NCBI RefSeq assembly: GCF_900110455.1
Contig: NZ_FOIS01000005.1
Coordinates: forward strand, 124,001 to 188,000
DNA length: 64,000 bases
Direction: 5' to 3'
Source of the DNA: Natrinema salifodinae
GTDB lineage: Archaea > Halobacteriota > Halobacteria > Halobacteriales > Natrialbaceae
Made by a program: the position numbers and the translations under genes. This document shows positions 44,560 to 52,364 of this stretch, piece by piece. The notes under the pieces were generated by a model. The model was not told where the DNA came from, did no database searches, and saw only the letters and a program-made list of their open reading frames with translations. Numbering within the stretch: position 1 is the stretch's first letter; each line of letters starts with the position of its first letter.

Positions 44560-45318
44560 ATGAGTCAAGGTAGACCACCGCTGCGAACCATTCAACGAAC
44601 GTTCGCCGTGCTAGATGTCCTCTGGACCGTCGACGGTGCCGGACCGACGGAAGTAGCCGAGCAGATGGATCTCCCGAAGAGTACCGTGTATGAATACCTT
44701 CGAGCCTTAGCATCCACAGGATACGTCGTCCAAGCAGACGGTAAGTACAGAATTAGCTATAAATTCCTCTCAATGGGTGGACGAATGCGACAACGGAATC
44801 GCCTCTTTCAGATCGCCAAGCCGGAACTGCGAAAAGTAGCTATGGAAACAGGTGAACTCGTGAATCTCAATATCGAAGAACGATCGAAATCGATAATCGT
44901 CCATCAGGAAGAAGGAGATCAGTCCTTGAATCTCGGAACGTATCCAGGGATGGAGACGCCGCTGCATTCCCATGCAGCGGGGAAAGTCCTCCTGGCACAC
45001 CTCCCCGAAGACGTTCTCGAACGAATACTTGATGGGCACCTCGAACAGGTCACGGACGAGACGATCACTGATCCGGCGACGCTACGGACTGAATTGGATC
45101 AGATACGCGATCAGGGATACGCCGTCGATTGGGATCAACAGGTCCCCGGAATGGGCGTCGTCTCAGTACCTATTTTGATCGACGGACGATTATTCGGATC
45201 TATCGGCGTCGTTTGCCCGACGGGACGACTCGAAGATACGTCGTATCAGAACGACCTGGTGCGGAAGATACGAGAAACAGCGAACACCATCACTGTGAAC
45301 TATAAGTATGGTAACTGA
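44560..45318 (+). CDS. IclR-family transcription regulator of the island
   Basis: The 252-residue protein has a winged helix-turn-helix (TIQRTFAVLDVLWTVDGA, then LPKSTVYEYLRALASTGYV) and an effector domain with PLHSHAAGKVLLAHLPEDV and GMGVVSVPILIDG. The frame is open from 44473; ATG 44560 gives the normal length (MSQGRPPLRTIQ). It lies between the acyl-CoA ligase and the diiron protein on the same strand and very probably controls both in response to an aromatic or other acid. Confidence 0.9.
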   Translation: MSQGRPPLRTIQRTFAVLDVLWTVDGAGPTEVAEQMDLPKSTVYEYLRALASTGYVVQADGKYRISYKFLSMGGRMRQRNRLFQIAKPELRKVAMETGELVNLNIEERSKSIIVHQEEGDQSLNLGTYPGMETPLHSHAAGKVLLAHLPEDVLERILDGHLEQVTDETITDPATLRTELDQIRDQGYAVDWDQQVPGMGVVSVPILIDGRLFGSIGVVCPTGRLEDTSYQNDLVRKIRETANTITVNYKYGN

Positions 45319-45326
45319 TATGTGAC

Positions 45327-45339
45327 GATAATTATTTTA
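45327..45339 (+). promoter_or_regulatory. TATA box of the diiron protein gene
   Basis: GATAATTATTTTA is centred about 32 bp before the ATG at 45365, so the diiron gene can be transcribed on its own. Confidence 0.5.
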
Positions 45340-45364
45340 CGGTGGGGACGAATAGTTATTCTGT

Positions 45365-46060
45365 ATGCCCAAGCTTACGAGCGATCAGTTTACCAAGCGG
45401 CTCAGCCGCCAAACCGAAAAGGAAGCCGACCGGCTCGCTGAAACTGTCTATACCCCGGATATGAGAATGGAAGGTCAGAGTCTGATTCGGATGTTGCAGT
45501 CATTCATGTGGAACGAATTCTACTTCGGGATGTATCCGCCGGCGAAGCAGATGAACCGACTCTATGAACTGAACGATGGCGATGTAACTGCAGATATTGA
45601 TATTGTCGTCGAGCTCGCGAATATGGCTCGGGACGAACTCAAACATGCCAAGTTGTTCTCGAACCGAATCGAAGAGCTCGGTGGTGAACCCGATCTACGC
45701 AAGTACGAACCGACGGATGAACAGGTCGAAATGTTTCACACAGTGTACGACCACGAGAACCCGGTCTTGCTCGCCGCGTGTCAGCAGGTCGGTATCGAAC
45801 GGTTCGTCCCGAAGCTGTTCCAAGCTCTCGTCGACAACGATGTCGTCGACGATCGGACGAAAGAAGTATTACACTCAGCGGACCTCGACGAACCGAACCA
45901 CCTCAACGTCGGTCGGAAAATTCTTCTCCGATACGCGACCAACGAGGAGATTCAACAGCGAGTAATGGAAGTCAATCGTGCCGCCTGTAAGAGTATGTAC
46001 GACCTCTATGGTGTCGAATACGAACGCAACGCGGATGAGTTGAAGGAGTCAATCGCATAA
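45365..46060 (+). CDS. Ferritin-like diiron four-helix protein, possible oxygenase
   Basis: The 231-residue protein is all-helical and shows two E-x-x-H motifs, DELKH (Glu91, His94) and DEPNH (Glu176, His179). Single Glu residues lie in the preceding helices, Glu51 in FMWNEFYFG and Glu145 in VGIERFVPK. This is the ligand set of carboxylate-bridged diiron proteins (ferritin-like superfamily, including PaaA/BoxB-type oxygenases, MiaE and rubrerythrin). The family within that fold is not recognised. Next to an acyl-CoA ligase and an IclR regulator, a role in oxidising a CoA-bound substrate is plausible. Codon use is less GC-rich than the window average. Confidence 0.72.
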   Translation: MPKLTSDQFTKRLSRQTEKEADRLAETVYTPDMRMEGQSLIRMLQSFMWNEFYFGMYPPAKQMNRLYELNDGDVTADIDIVVELANMARDELKHAKLFSNRIEELGGEPDLRKYEPTDEQVEMFHTVYDHENPVLLAACQQVGIERFVPKLFQALVDNDVVDDRTKEVLHSADLDEPNHLNVGRKILLRYATNEEIQQRVMEVNRAACKSMYDLYGVEYERNADELKESIA

Positions 46061-46061
46061 T

Positions 46062-46370
46062 ATGACCACACAAGACACGCCGAGCAACGAAACTGAAGAA
46101 CGGCAGCCGACGATTGATCCCAAGTCTCCGCCAGAAGTCAATCTGGAGGGCCTCGAGGACTGTTCCTCCGCTGGCCTCACCAAACTTGAGGATCTAGACG
46201 TAATCAAGCTCGAAACCGAACAGCGAAACGGTGAAGACATCGTGACGCAGATACAGATCAATGTACAATATCTGGAAACGATGGGTACGGAGTTCCACGT
46301 CGTTGAACGCCGGTATGGAGACAGATGGGAACTAGGCAGTTGGGATCCGGATATTCGTGTACTCCGATAA
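46062..46370 (+). CDS. Small protein of unknown function, partner of the diiron protein
   Basis: The 102-residue protein begins 1 bp after the diiron stop codon, so the two are co-transcribed and probably co-translated. Residues 1-45 are acidic and look disordered. Residues 46-102 could form a beta-rich domain (IVTQIQINVQYLETMGTEFH, VVERRYGDRWELGSWDPDI). No motif is recognised. Small subunits often accompany diiron oxygenases, which is the only functional hint. Confidence 0.65.
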   Translation: MTTQDTPSNETEERQPTIDPKSPPEVNLEGLEDCSSAGLTKLEDLDVIKLETEQRNGEDIVTQIQINVQYLETMGTEFHVVERRYGDRWELGSWDPDIRVLR

Positions 46371-46470
46371 ATAGTCTTGATCAAAACGGATTGCGTAGAG
46401 AATGACATATGGTCAGACTCAGCGAGTATCAGGACTCCACAGCGACTAAAACACATGTGAAAGTTTGACC

Positions 46471-47175
46471 ATGCCGCCCGCAGACCTGTTCAGTGGGTGC
46501 TACGCGGCGGAATTTGATGAATCTTGGAGCGTGAGCGGACGGCGATGCCCGTTAGGGTGTTCGCTCCGGGAGTCACAAGCAATTCTGCGCTTGATTAGTG
46601 TAAAACGTTCTCATCAAGCAATCTGGCACTGGGTTCATCGGCTGGCTGACAGCGTCTCAGACCCGCCGACGTCTACGAGAGCGAAGTTCTCGTGCGGCCT
46701 ATCAGAACGCGACGCGTTCTGAGGACGGCGAAGCCGCCACAGACCGCTATTGGTAAAATAGCTGTCAAGGTTAACGGCGACTGATCTTGGGCGTACGCTG
46801 CAATAGACATGGACTCACGGCGTATTCTCGATGTCGCAGTGTTCGGATAACGAGGTACCAATCCAGCTGCTACGTTCCTGCACAAATTGGCCGAAAAACA
46901 CGACCTCTCCGACACAGTGATTCTTGTCGATGGCGACGGCTATCTGACTGCCCTCTCTTGAGTAGGGTTGAGCGGTCAGCTCGACTATATCGACCGATAC
47001 CGCATCGAAAAATGGTTTCTCACCCTCAAAGTGCGGATTGATCGCTTCCATACTTTGTGGGTCAGTAGTTGGGTGAGCGTCAGAGGGTGACTTGAACAGT
47101 TAGTACATTATTATAGCACAGTGACCGCACCAATCACTGACGGACAGACGCCAGCGAAGGCGCTAAACCAGACAG
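46471..47175 (+). pseudogene. IS6-family transposase, several stops and frameshifts
   Basis: The readable pieces in order are MPPADLFSGCYAAEFDESW, CSLRESQAILRLISVKRSHQ, AIWHWVHRLADSVSDPPT, then after the hairpin module AVKVNGD-stop-SWAYAAIDMDSRRILDVAV, TNPAATFLHKLAEKHDLSDT, VILVDGDGYLTALS, RYRIEKWFLTLKVRIDRFH. Part of the first domain is missing (about 10 residues before CSLRE). It preserves nearly the whole IS6 transposase but is inactive. Confidence 0.82.
46674..46738. repeat. 65-bp three-hairpin module (copy 3)
   Basis: ACGAGAGC-GAA-GTTCTCGT (46675-46693, one G-T pair), CAGAACGC-GAC-GCGTTCTG (46703-46721) and GACGGC-GAA-GCCGCC (46724-46738, one mismatch). Same length and position as copies 1 and 2. 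Confidence 0.78.
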
Positions 47176-47197
47176 TGACCTCTAATCAGAATTCACA

Positions 47198-47262
47198 GAT
47201 AGGACAACTATTTAGCCTAACCGTCTGACCTAGTTCTCTAGGGCAACTCGTTCGGCGTAATG
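47198..47262. repeat. 13-bp iteron array D1 (five units)
   Basis: Five tandem units: GATAGGACAACTA, TTTAGCCTAACCG, TCTGACCTAGTTC, TCTAGGGCAACTC and GTTCGGCGTAATG. The array begins 18 bp after the right end of the IS6 remnant. Confidence 0.72.
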
Positions 47263-47314
47263 GATGGGTCAGTACCTCTGAAGCCCGAACCTCGCTTCTG
47301 ACCAAGATGGGGAA

Positions 47315-47366
47315 ATAAGACATATTGGTTAGGCCAACTAGTTTGCATAACCAGTTAGGGTACCAA
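47315..47366. repeat. 13-bp iteron array D2 (four units)
   Basis: Units are ATAAGACATATTG, GTTAGGCCAACTA, GTTTGCATAACCA and GTTAGGGTACCAA in one register, with GTT repeated every 13 bp. Confidence 0.78.
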
Positions 47367-48037
47367 AACAGCCCCATTCGACCGGACCGGTCCCTGAAGA
47401 AAGCTGACCACAATCTGCTACTTTTGACCAACAATCCGTGTCTGAGTGGTTACGTATATGTGTTTTCGAATGGGTGAACGAAATCAGTCGGTCAATGATA
47501 GAAACGATAAAGCGGTCGGTTGTTGACGCAGCTGAGTGTATACGGAGATCCGGCGCCCAAATAGCGTGTAACGGAGAGGTATTGGCGATCGATTTCCCGT
47601 TTTGTTTAGATTATCGATCAATTAGGAAACATATCATTGATGGTTCTTCTGATACCCACAGTTGATTTACATTACACGACCCAAGTCTATCACATGACCA
47701 ATAGAATTCGTTCTGAATCCCGCCGCAATTGACGATTCAATCGGCTTCTGGCAGAGCGAATTCCTCAATTCGGTCTTTGTACTGACTTCGTACCAAAACT
47801 TTTATTTGCGTATTCATCACTATTTTTCCTGTCCGTGAATCGGTCGAACGTGCCACGCGCAATTCGATCGGAGTGACAACCTCCACCAACCATGAGCCAA
47901 CGCTATGCCGCCAGAACAGCGATCGGATCGGCCGATCGCAACGACCGCCAGGAGACGCGACAGCTGAACTCAATCTCGATACCAGACGAGACCGGCTTCA
48001 CGAAGGCGACGCTCGACCGCCGAGGTGTGACCCACCG
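47367..48037. other. AT-rich stretch without a recognised gene
   Basis: A plus-strand frame of 75 codons (47438-47665) has no recognisable content. A TATA-like TTTTATTTGCG near 47800 may belong to the sugar porter gene, with a long leader. This is the right flank of the island and the return to GC-rich sequence. Confidence 0.45.
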
Positions 48038-49498
48038 ATGAGCGTCGTCGAACGACTCTTCCCGGGTGCGGATGAGGATACGGGTCGATTCGTCGTCGTC
48101 ACGGCAGCGCTCGCCGCGCTCAACGGATTGCTCTTCGGCTTCGATACCGGCGTCATCTCCGGTGCGATGCTCTACATCCGGGATACGTTCGACTTGACCG
48201 CGCTGTTCGGCTACCCCCTCGCCAGCTCGACCGTCGAAGGGTTGATCGTCAGCGGTGCGATGGCCGGTGCGATCGTCGGCGCGGCGCTGGGCGGTCGCCT
48301 GGCCGACCGACTCGGACGGCGTCGCCTCATTCTGGTCGGGGCCGTCATCTTCTTCGCGGGATCGCTCCTCATGACGATCGCGCCGACCGTCGAGATCCTG
48401 ATCGTCGGGCGCGTCCTCGACGGACTCGGAATCGGCTTCGCGTCGGTCGTCGGACCGCTGTACATCTCCGAGATCGCGCCGCCGAAGATCCGGGGGTCGC
48501 TCGTGACGTTCAATCAGATCATGATCACGGGCGGCATCTTCGTCTCGTATCTCACCAACTACGCCCTGGCGAGCCTGATCGTCGACGCCGAACTCTCGTG
48601 GCGTCTCATGCTCGGGGTCGGGATGGTTCCCGCGCTCGTCTTGCTCGTCGGGATCCACTTCCTGCCGGAGAGCCCCCGCTGGCTCGTCGAGCGGGATCGA
48701 GAGCAACGGGCGCGCTCCGTGCTCGGTCGGATCAGGAACGGTACTGACATCGACGCGGAGGTTCGAGAGATCAAGCGCGTGGCGGCGATCGAAGAGGACG
48801 GCTTCAGGGAGCTACTCAAGCCCTGGATCCGTCCCGTAATGATCGTCGGCCTCGGGCTCGCGATCTTCCAGCAAGCGACGGGTATCAACGCGGTCGTCTA
48901 CTACGCGCCGACGATTCTGGAAGCGTCCGGGTACAGCGACACCGCCGCGATCTTCGGCACGATCGGCGTCGGCGCCATCAACGTGGGCCTGTCGATCGTC
49001 GCGGCCCTCCTGCTCGACCGCGTCGGCCGCCGCCCGCTGTTGCTCGTCGGCCTGGTCGGAATGTTCGTGACGCTGGCCGTCCTCGGCGGCGCTTACTACC
49101 TCCCCGGGATGTCGGGACTGATCGGCCCGATCGCGGTCGCGAGCCTGATGCTGTTCGTCGCCGGCCACGCTCTCAGCCTCGGGCCGGTGTTCTGGCTGCT
49201 CATCTCCGAGATCTACCCGCTCAACGTCCGCGGTGCGGCGATGGGCGTCGTCACGCTCGTCCTTTGGCTCTCGAACTTCCTCGTCGCGCAGCTCTTTCCC
49301 TCGCTGTTCGAAATCGGTCCCACGGTCGCCTTCTGGTCGTTCGCCGGGGTGACGGCCGCGGCGTTCGCGTTCGCGTACGTCTTCGTACCGGAAACGAAGG
49401 GACGGAGCTTAGAGGAGATCGAGGCCGATCTGCGCGAGACGGCGGTGACCGGCGACGAGCTGTCGATCGCCGACCGCGCCGATCGAGCGGACGACTAA
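48038..49498 (+). CDS. MFS sugar porter
   Basis: The 486-residue protein has twelve membrane helices and the sugar-porter signatures: FGFDTGVISGAMLYI after helix 1, GGRLADRLGRRRLILVGA, PESPRWLVERDREQRARSVL at the end of the first half, and PETKGRSLEEIEADL after helix 12. QQATGINAVVYYAPTI in helix 7 is the hexose-contact region. A GTG frame opens at 47873, but homology begins at the ATG 48038. It would bring in a hexose or polyol for the enzymes coded downstream. Confidence 0.92.
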   Translation: MSVVERLFPGADEDTGRFVVVTAALAALNGLLFGFDTGVISGAMLYIRDTFDLTALFGYPLASSTVEGLIVSGAMAGAIVGAALGGRLADRLGRRRLILVGAVIFFAGSLLMTIAPTVEILIVGRVLDGLGIGFASVVGPLYISEIAPPKIRGSLVTFNQIMITGGIFVSYLTNYALASLIVDAELSWRLMLGVGMVPALVLLVGIHFLPESPRWLVERDREQRARSVLGRIRNGTDIDAEVREIKRVAAIEEDGFRELLKPWIRPVMIVGLGLAIFQQATGINAVVYYAPTILEASGYSDTAAIFGTIGVGAINVGLSIVAALLLDRVGRRPLLLVGLVGMFVTLAVLGGAYYLPGMSGLIGPIAVASLMLFVAGHALSLGPVFWLLISEIYPLNVRGAAMGVVTLVLWLSNFLVAQLFPSLFEIGPTVAFWSFAGVTAAAFAFAYVFVPETKGRSLEEIEADLRETAVTGDELSIADRADRADD

Positions 49499-50106
49499 CC
49501 GCTCCTCGCGAACACAGCCGGGCCACACCGGCTCCCGAACTCGAACGAGGAGAACGACGGCTTCGCGGTCTCTCGACTGCTGTCTTAGAACGATTGTCGC
49601 CCGTCCCCGTCGATCGAGTATTCCGGTCCCCATTGCAGTGAGTAGCCACACACTGGTCGTCCGAAGCGCCGCAACGGACGACGGTTTCGCGTCGGCAGCC
49701 AGTCTCGCGCCCGCGGTTCAAAATCGCCGCCGCTCGCCGCGAACGACGAGGCGTTTGCGACCGTCAAACGTCGTCGCTCCGACTCCGATTCGCGCTCGGA
49801 CGACCAGGCGGCGATCGAAAACGGCGCACCCAAATTACAACCATATGAATGTAAATCATCTTGTGAGGATTGAATACGATCACAATCCTGCAAAATATTG
49901 CGATGGAAACTCCTTTGAGGAGGACGTCAGCGGACGGCTGCGATTCGCCGGCAATCGGGCTGATCGAGCGATCGAATCAACGCGGACGGTCTCGCCGATT
50001 TCGCCGCCTCGTCCGTGGAACCGACTCTACTCGTCTCGAGCGGTCGCATTCCTATTGTCGGACCGGCGCCGCCGAACGCCGTTTGAAGCTCGCAAACGGA
50101 CTGAGA
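49499..50106. other. Convergent intergenic region with a stray dyad
   Basis: Between the sugar porter and the convergent IclR gene there is no recognised frame. A promoter-like dyad (49835-49854) followed by AT-rich sequence suggests that a gene once started here. Confidence 0.5.
49835..49854. promoter_or_regulatory. Dyad TTACAA-N8-ATGTAA
   Basis: Like the sites at 31683 and 44390 but with one mismatch in the right arm. The spacer is CCATATGA. No intact gene follows on either strand. Confidence 0.42.
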
Positions 50107-50874
50107 TCAGGAGAACTTCGCATTGATCTCGATGACGTTCGCGGAACGGGTGACCATGTCCGGAAGCTCCTCGCGGTACCGATCACCGGTCATCCGGCGC
50201 GAGGGGCCGGAGATGCTCACCGCGCCGAGGACCTCGTCCTCGCCGGCCATCACCGGCGCAGCGACACACCGCAGCCCCTCGATCTTCTCCTCGTCGTCGA
50301 ACGCGTAGCCGCGCTCGCGGATCGTCTCGAGGTCGTCGAAGAGGTCGTCTCGGGTGGTGATTGTCTGCGCCGTATAGGCCGGTAACCCGTGCCGATCGAC
50401 GATCTCCTCGATGCGATCGCGCGGGTAGTGGGCCAGGATCGCCTTTCCGAGCGAGATACAGTGGAGGTACTCCCGCTTCCCGACCGTCGAGGCCGTCTGG
50501 ACGGCTCGATCGCCGCCCTGTTTGTAGAGGTACACCGCTCGGCCGTGTTCCTCCGTTGCGAACTGCACGAGCTCGTCACACGTCGCGGCCAGGTCGTCTA
50601 GTTCGTCGGTCACGACGTCGTAGATTCCCAGCCGATCTTTTACCCTCTCGCCGAGTTCGAGGTACCGGAGACCGAGCCGGTACTCCTCGTCGTCCTTAAT
50701 GACGTGTTCGTCCTCGAGCAGCGTCGCCAGGTGGCAGTGGACCGTCCCCTTCGACCGGCCGAGTTCGTTCGCGATCTCGGTAACGCGAGCGCGCTCGTGT
50801 TCGTGCAGGTAATCGATGATCTCGAGCGTAATGCCCACCGCCTGAATCGTCCGCGGCTTCGTCGTTTCCGCCAT
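50107..50874 (-). CDS. IclR-family transcription regulator
   Basis: The 255-residue protein has the winged helix-turn-helix (QAVGITLEIIDYLHEHERA, then RSKGTVHCHLATLLEDEHV) and the effector domain with REYLHCISLGKAILAHYPRD and GLRCVAAPV. Of the in-frame ATGs, that at 50874 is chosen for normal length; the AT-rich stretch just upstream may hold the promoter. It precedes the sugar-dehydrogenase gene on the same strand and lies at the head of the sugar module, which it probably controls. Confidence 0.88.
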   Translation of the reverse strand: MAETTKPRTIQAVGITLEIIDYLHEHERARVTEIANELGRSKGTVHCHLATLLEDEHVIKDDEEYRLGLRYLELGERVKDRLGIYDVVTDELDDLAATCDELVQFATEEHGRAVYLYKQGGDRAVQTASTVGKREYLHCISLGKAILAHYPRDRIEEIVDRHGLPAYTAQTITTRDDLFDDLETIRERGYAFDDEEKIEGLRCVAAPVMAGEDEVLGAVSISGPSRRMTGDRYREELPDMVTRSANVIEINAKFS

Positions 50875-51042
50875 GAGTGAGATGAGCATATGCAAGCACT
50901 AAATTGTTCGTGTGTTTCAAACGGTTTTTGTCCGGATGCAAGAACTATTCGAGGGCCACGGGTACCGGACGAGTTCGATAACACTGCCGTCACTGACGCC
51001 CGTTCTCGGGCGCCTGCCCGGCGGTTGTCGTCGCGAGATCGC

Positions 51043-52113
51043 CTATAGATCGAACGAGACGACCGACTTCAACGTCTCGGGCGAGTTGGCGAACGCCGCT
51101 TCGATCTCGTCGAGCCCGTAGATCCCGGTTACGAGGTCGTCCAATACTGATTTCGGCACGTCGCCGAGCCATTCGGCTGCCGCCTCGAAGTGGGATCGGC
51201 GAGAGTTGACGACGCCGAGCAACGCCTTGTTGGTGACGACGAGTTCGGAGTGGAACGCGCCGCAATCGACGGCGAACGAGTCGGACTCCTCGGGGATGCC
51301 CTGCACGGTCGCGACGCCGTTCGGGGCCAGCGCACGAACTGCGTCGACGGCGTGTTTCGGGTACCCGGTCGTCTCGAAGACGTAATCGGCCGGCGCATGC
51401 GTATCGGCGAAGTCGGCGACCGGCGTCTCGCGCGAGTCGACGTACGTGGCGCCGACCGCTTCGATGAAATCGATCGTCGGATCGGGGCGATCACGCCTCC
51501 CGAGGCAGTACGTCCGGGCGAACTCGTCGCCCGTCGCTAAGCGAGCGAGCGCGAGCAGTCCGAGGTTCCCGTTTCCCAGTACGAACGCGCGCTCGGGTCG
51601 CCAGGCGAACGCCGAGCGCGCCGCGAACGCCTGCTCGAGCGATTTTTCGAGCAGGCTCGCCGGTTCGACGAAGAACCCGTATTCGGCGCGAGAGTCGGGA
51701 ACGGAGGCGAGGTGCTCCGGGTTAGCCGTGAAGTACTCCGCCATGTAGCCGTGGGCCCCCGTGATCCCGCACTCGTGGAACGTCCCCGGTGGCGCCACGT
51801 CGAGTTCGCCGTTCTCGGCGAACCGCGACCCCGCATCGACCGGCCGGCGAACCAACGGAGCGACGACCTCACCTTCCGCCAGGCCGGTTCCGTTCGCGTC
51901 CGCGACCACGCCGACCGCCTCGTGTCCCAGAACGAGATGGTCCGCACCGGCCGGAACGTCGCCGCCGATCTCGCCGGCCACGATCCGTCTGTCCGAACCG
52001 TCGATGCCTACCGCTAGCGTCCGAATCAGCGCTTCACCGTCGTCGGGAGACGGTCTCTCCGTCTCGATGACGCGCAGTTCCGGTCCGTCCGGAACGAGTG
52101 CTACGGCTTGCAT
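51043..52113 (-). CDS. Glucose/sugar dehydrogenase, haloarchaeal medium-chain type
   Basis: The 356-residue protein follows the Haloferax mediterranei glucose dehydrogenase pattern. Zinc ligands are Asp38 (VGIDGSDRRIV) and His64-Glu65 (LVLGHEAVGVV). Other shared stretches are GAHGYMAEYFTANPEHLASV, ARSAFAWRPERAFVLGNGNL, CLGRRDRPDPTIDFIEAVGA and ETTGYPKHAVDAVRALAPNG. Such enzymes oxidise aldoses to lactones at the entry to the semi-phosphorylative pathway. A TATA element near 52140-52147 is 30 bp upstream. Glucose, galactose or a pentose could be the substrate. Confidence 0.88.
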   Translation of the reverse strand: MQAVALVPDGPELRVIETERPSPDDGEALIRTLAVGIDGSDRRIVAGEIGGDVPAGADHLVLGHEAVGVVADANGTGLAEGEVVAPLVRRPVDAGSRFAENGELDVAPPGTFHECGITGAHGYMAEYFTANPEHLASVPDSRAEYGFFVEPASLLEKSLEQAFAARSAFAWRPERAFVLGNGNLGLLALARLATGDEFARTYCLGRRDRPDPTIDFIEAVGATYVDSRETPVADFADTHAPADYVFETTGYPKHAVDAVRALAPNGVATVQGIPEESDSFAVDCGAFHSELVVTNKALLGVVNSRRSHFEAAAEWLGDVPKSVLDDLVTGIYGLDEIEAAFANSPETLKSVVSFDL

Positions 52114-52364
52114 GTACACTCGACGGTGTCTGACGACTACTATAAATCTGCTCCCGCTCCCGACCGACGACGCTGGTCGAACAGTTCGGTCGCCGCCCAT
52201 CCAAGGGCCGGAGTCGGTCACGGGCTCTTCGGTACCATCGCGTCGGGAGTAGTGGGCGACGGTGACGTTTGCACGTTTCAAACAGGGCCTTCGAACCCGC
52301 ACCGGCGACCGCCAACTGCAAGGAGCATAACGTATTTGTGCACGTACCACAACCACTAATCCGT

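Larger units (their letters stand above)
46471..47180. mobile_element. IS6-family remnant, right end kept
   Basis: Transposase-like sequence runs on the plus strand from the ATG at 46471. The right end AACCAGACAGTGACC (47166-47180) resembles the intact end AACTAGACAGTGCC with one change and one extra base. The left repeat expected near 46415 is not recognisable. It is oriented as the copy at 41.8 kb and closely similar in the helix-turn-helix part. Confidence 0.75.

Noticed and set aside
41504-47366. CRISPR array, because of the regular short repeats
   Set aside because: The repeat is only 13 bp, tandem without unique spacers, and no cas gene is present.
47438-47665. Plus-strand frame of 75 codons in AT-rich DNA
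   Set aside because: No motif, no ribosome site and no promoter at the expected distance.
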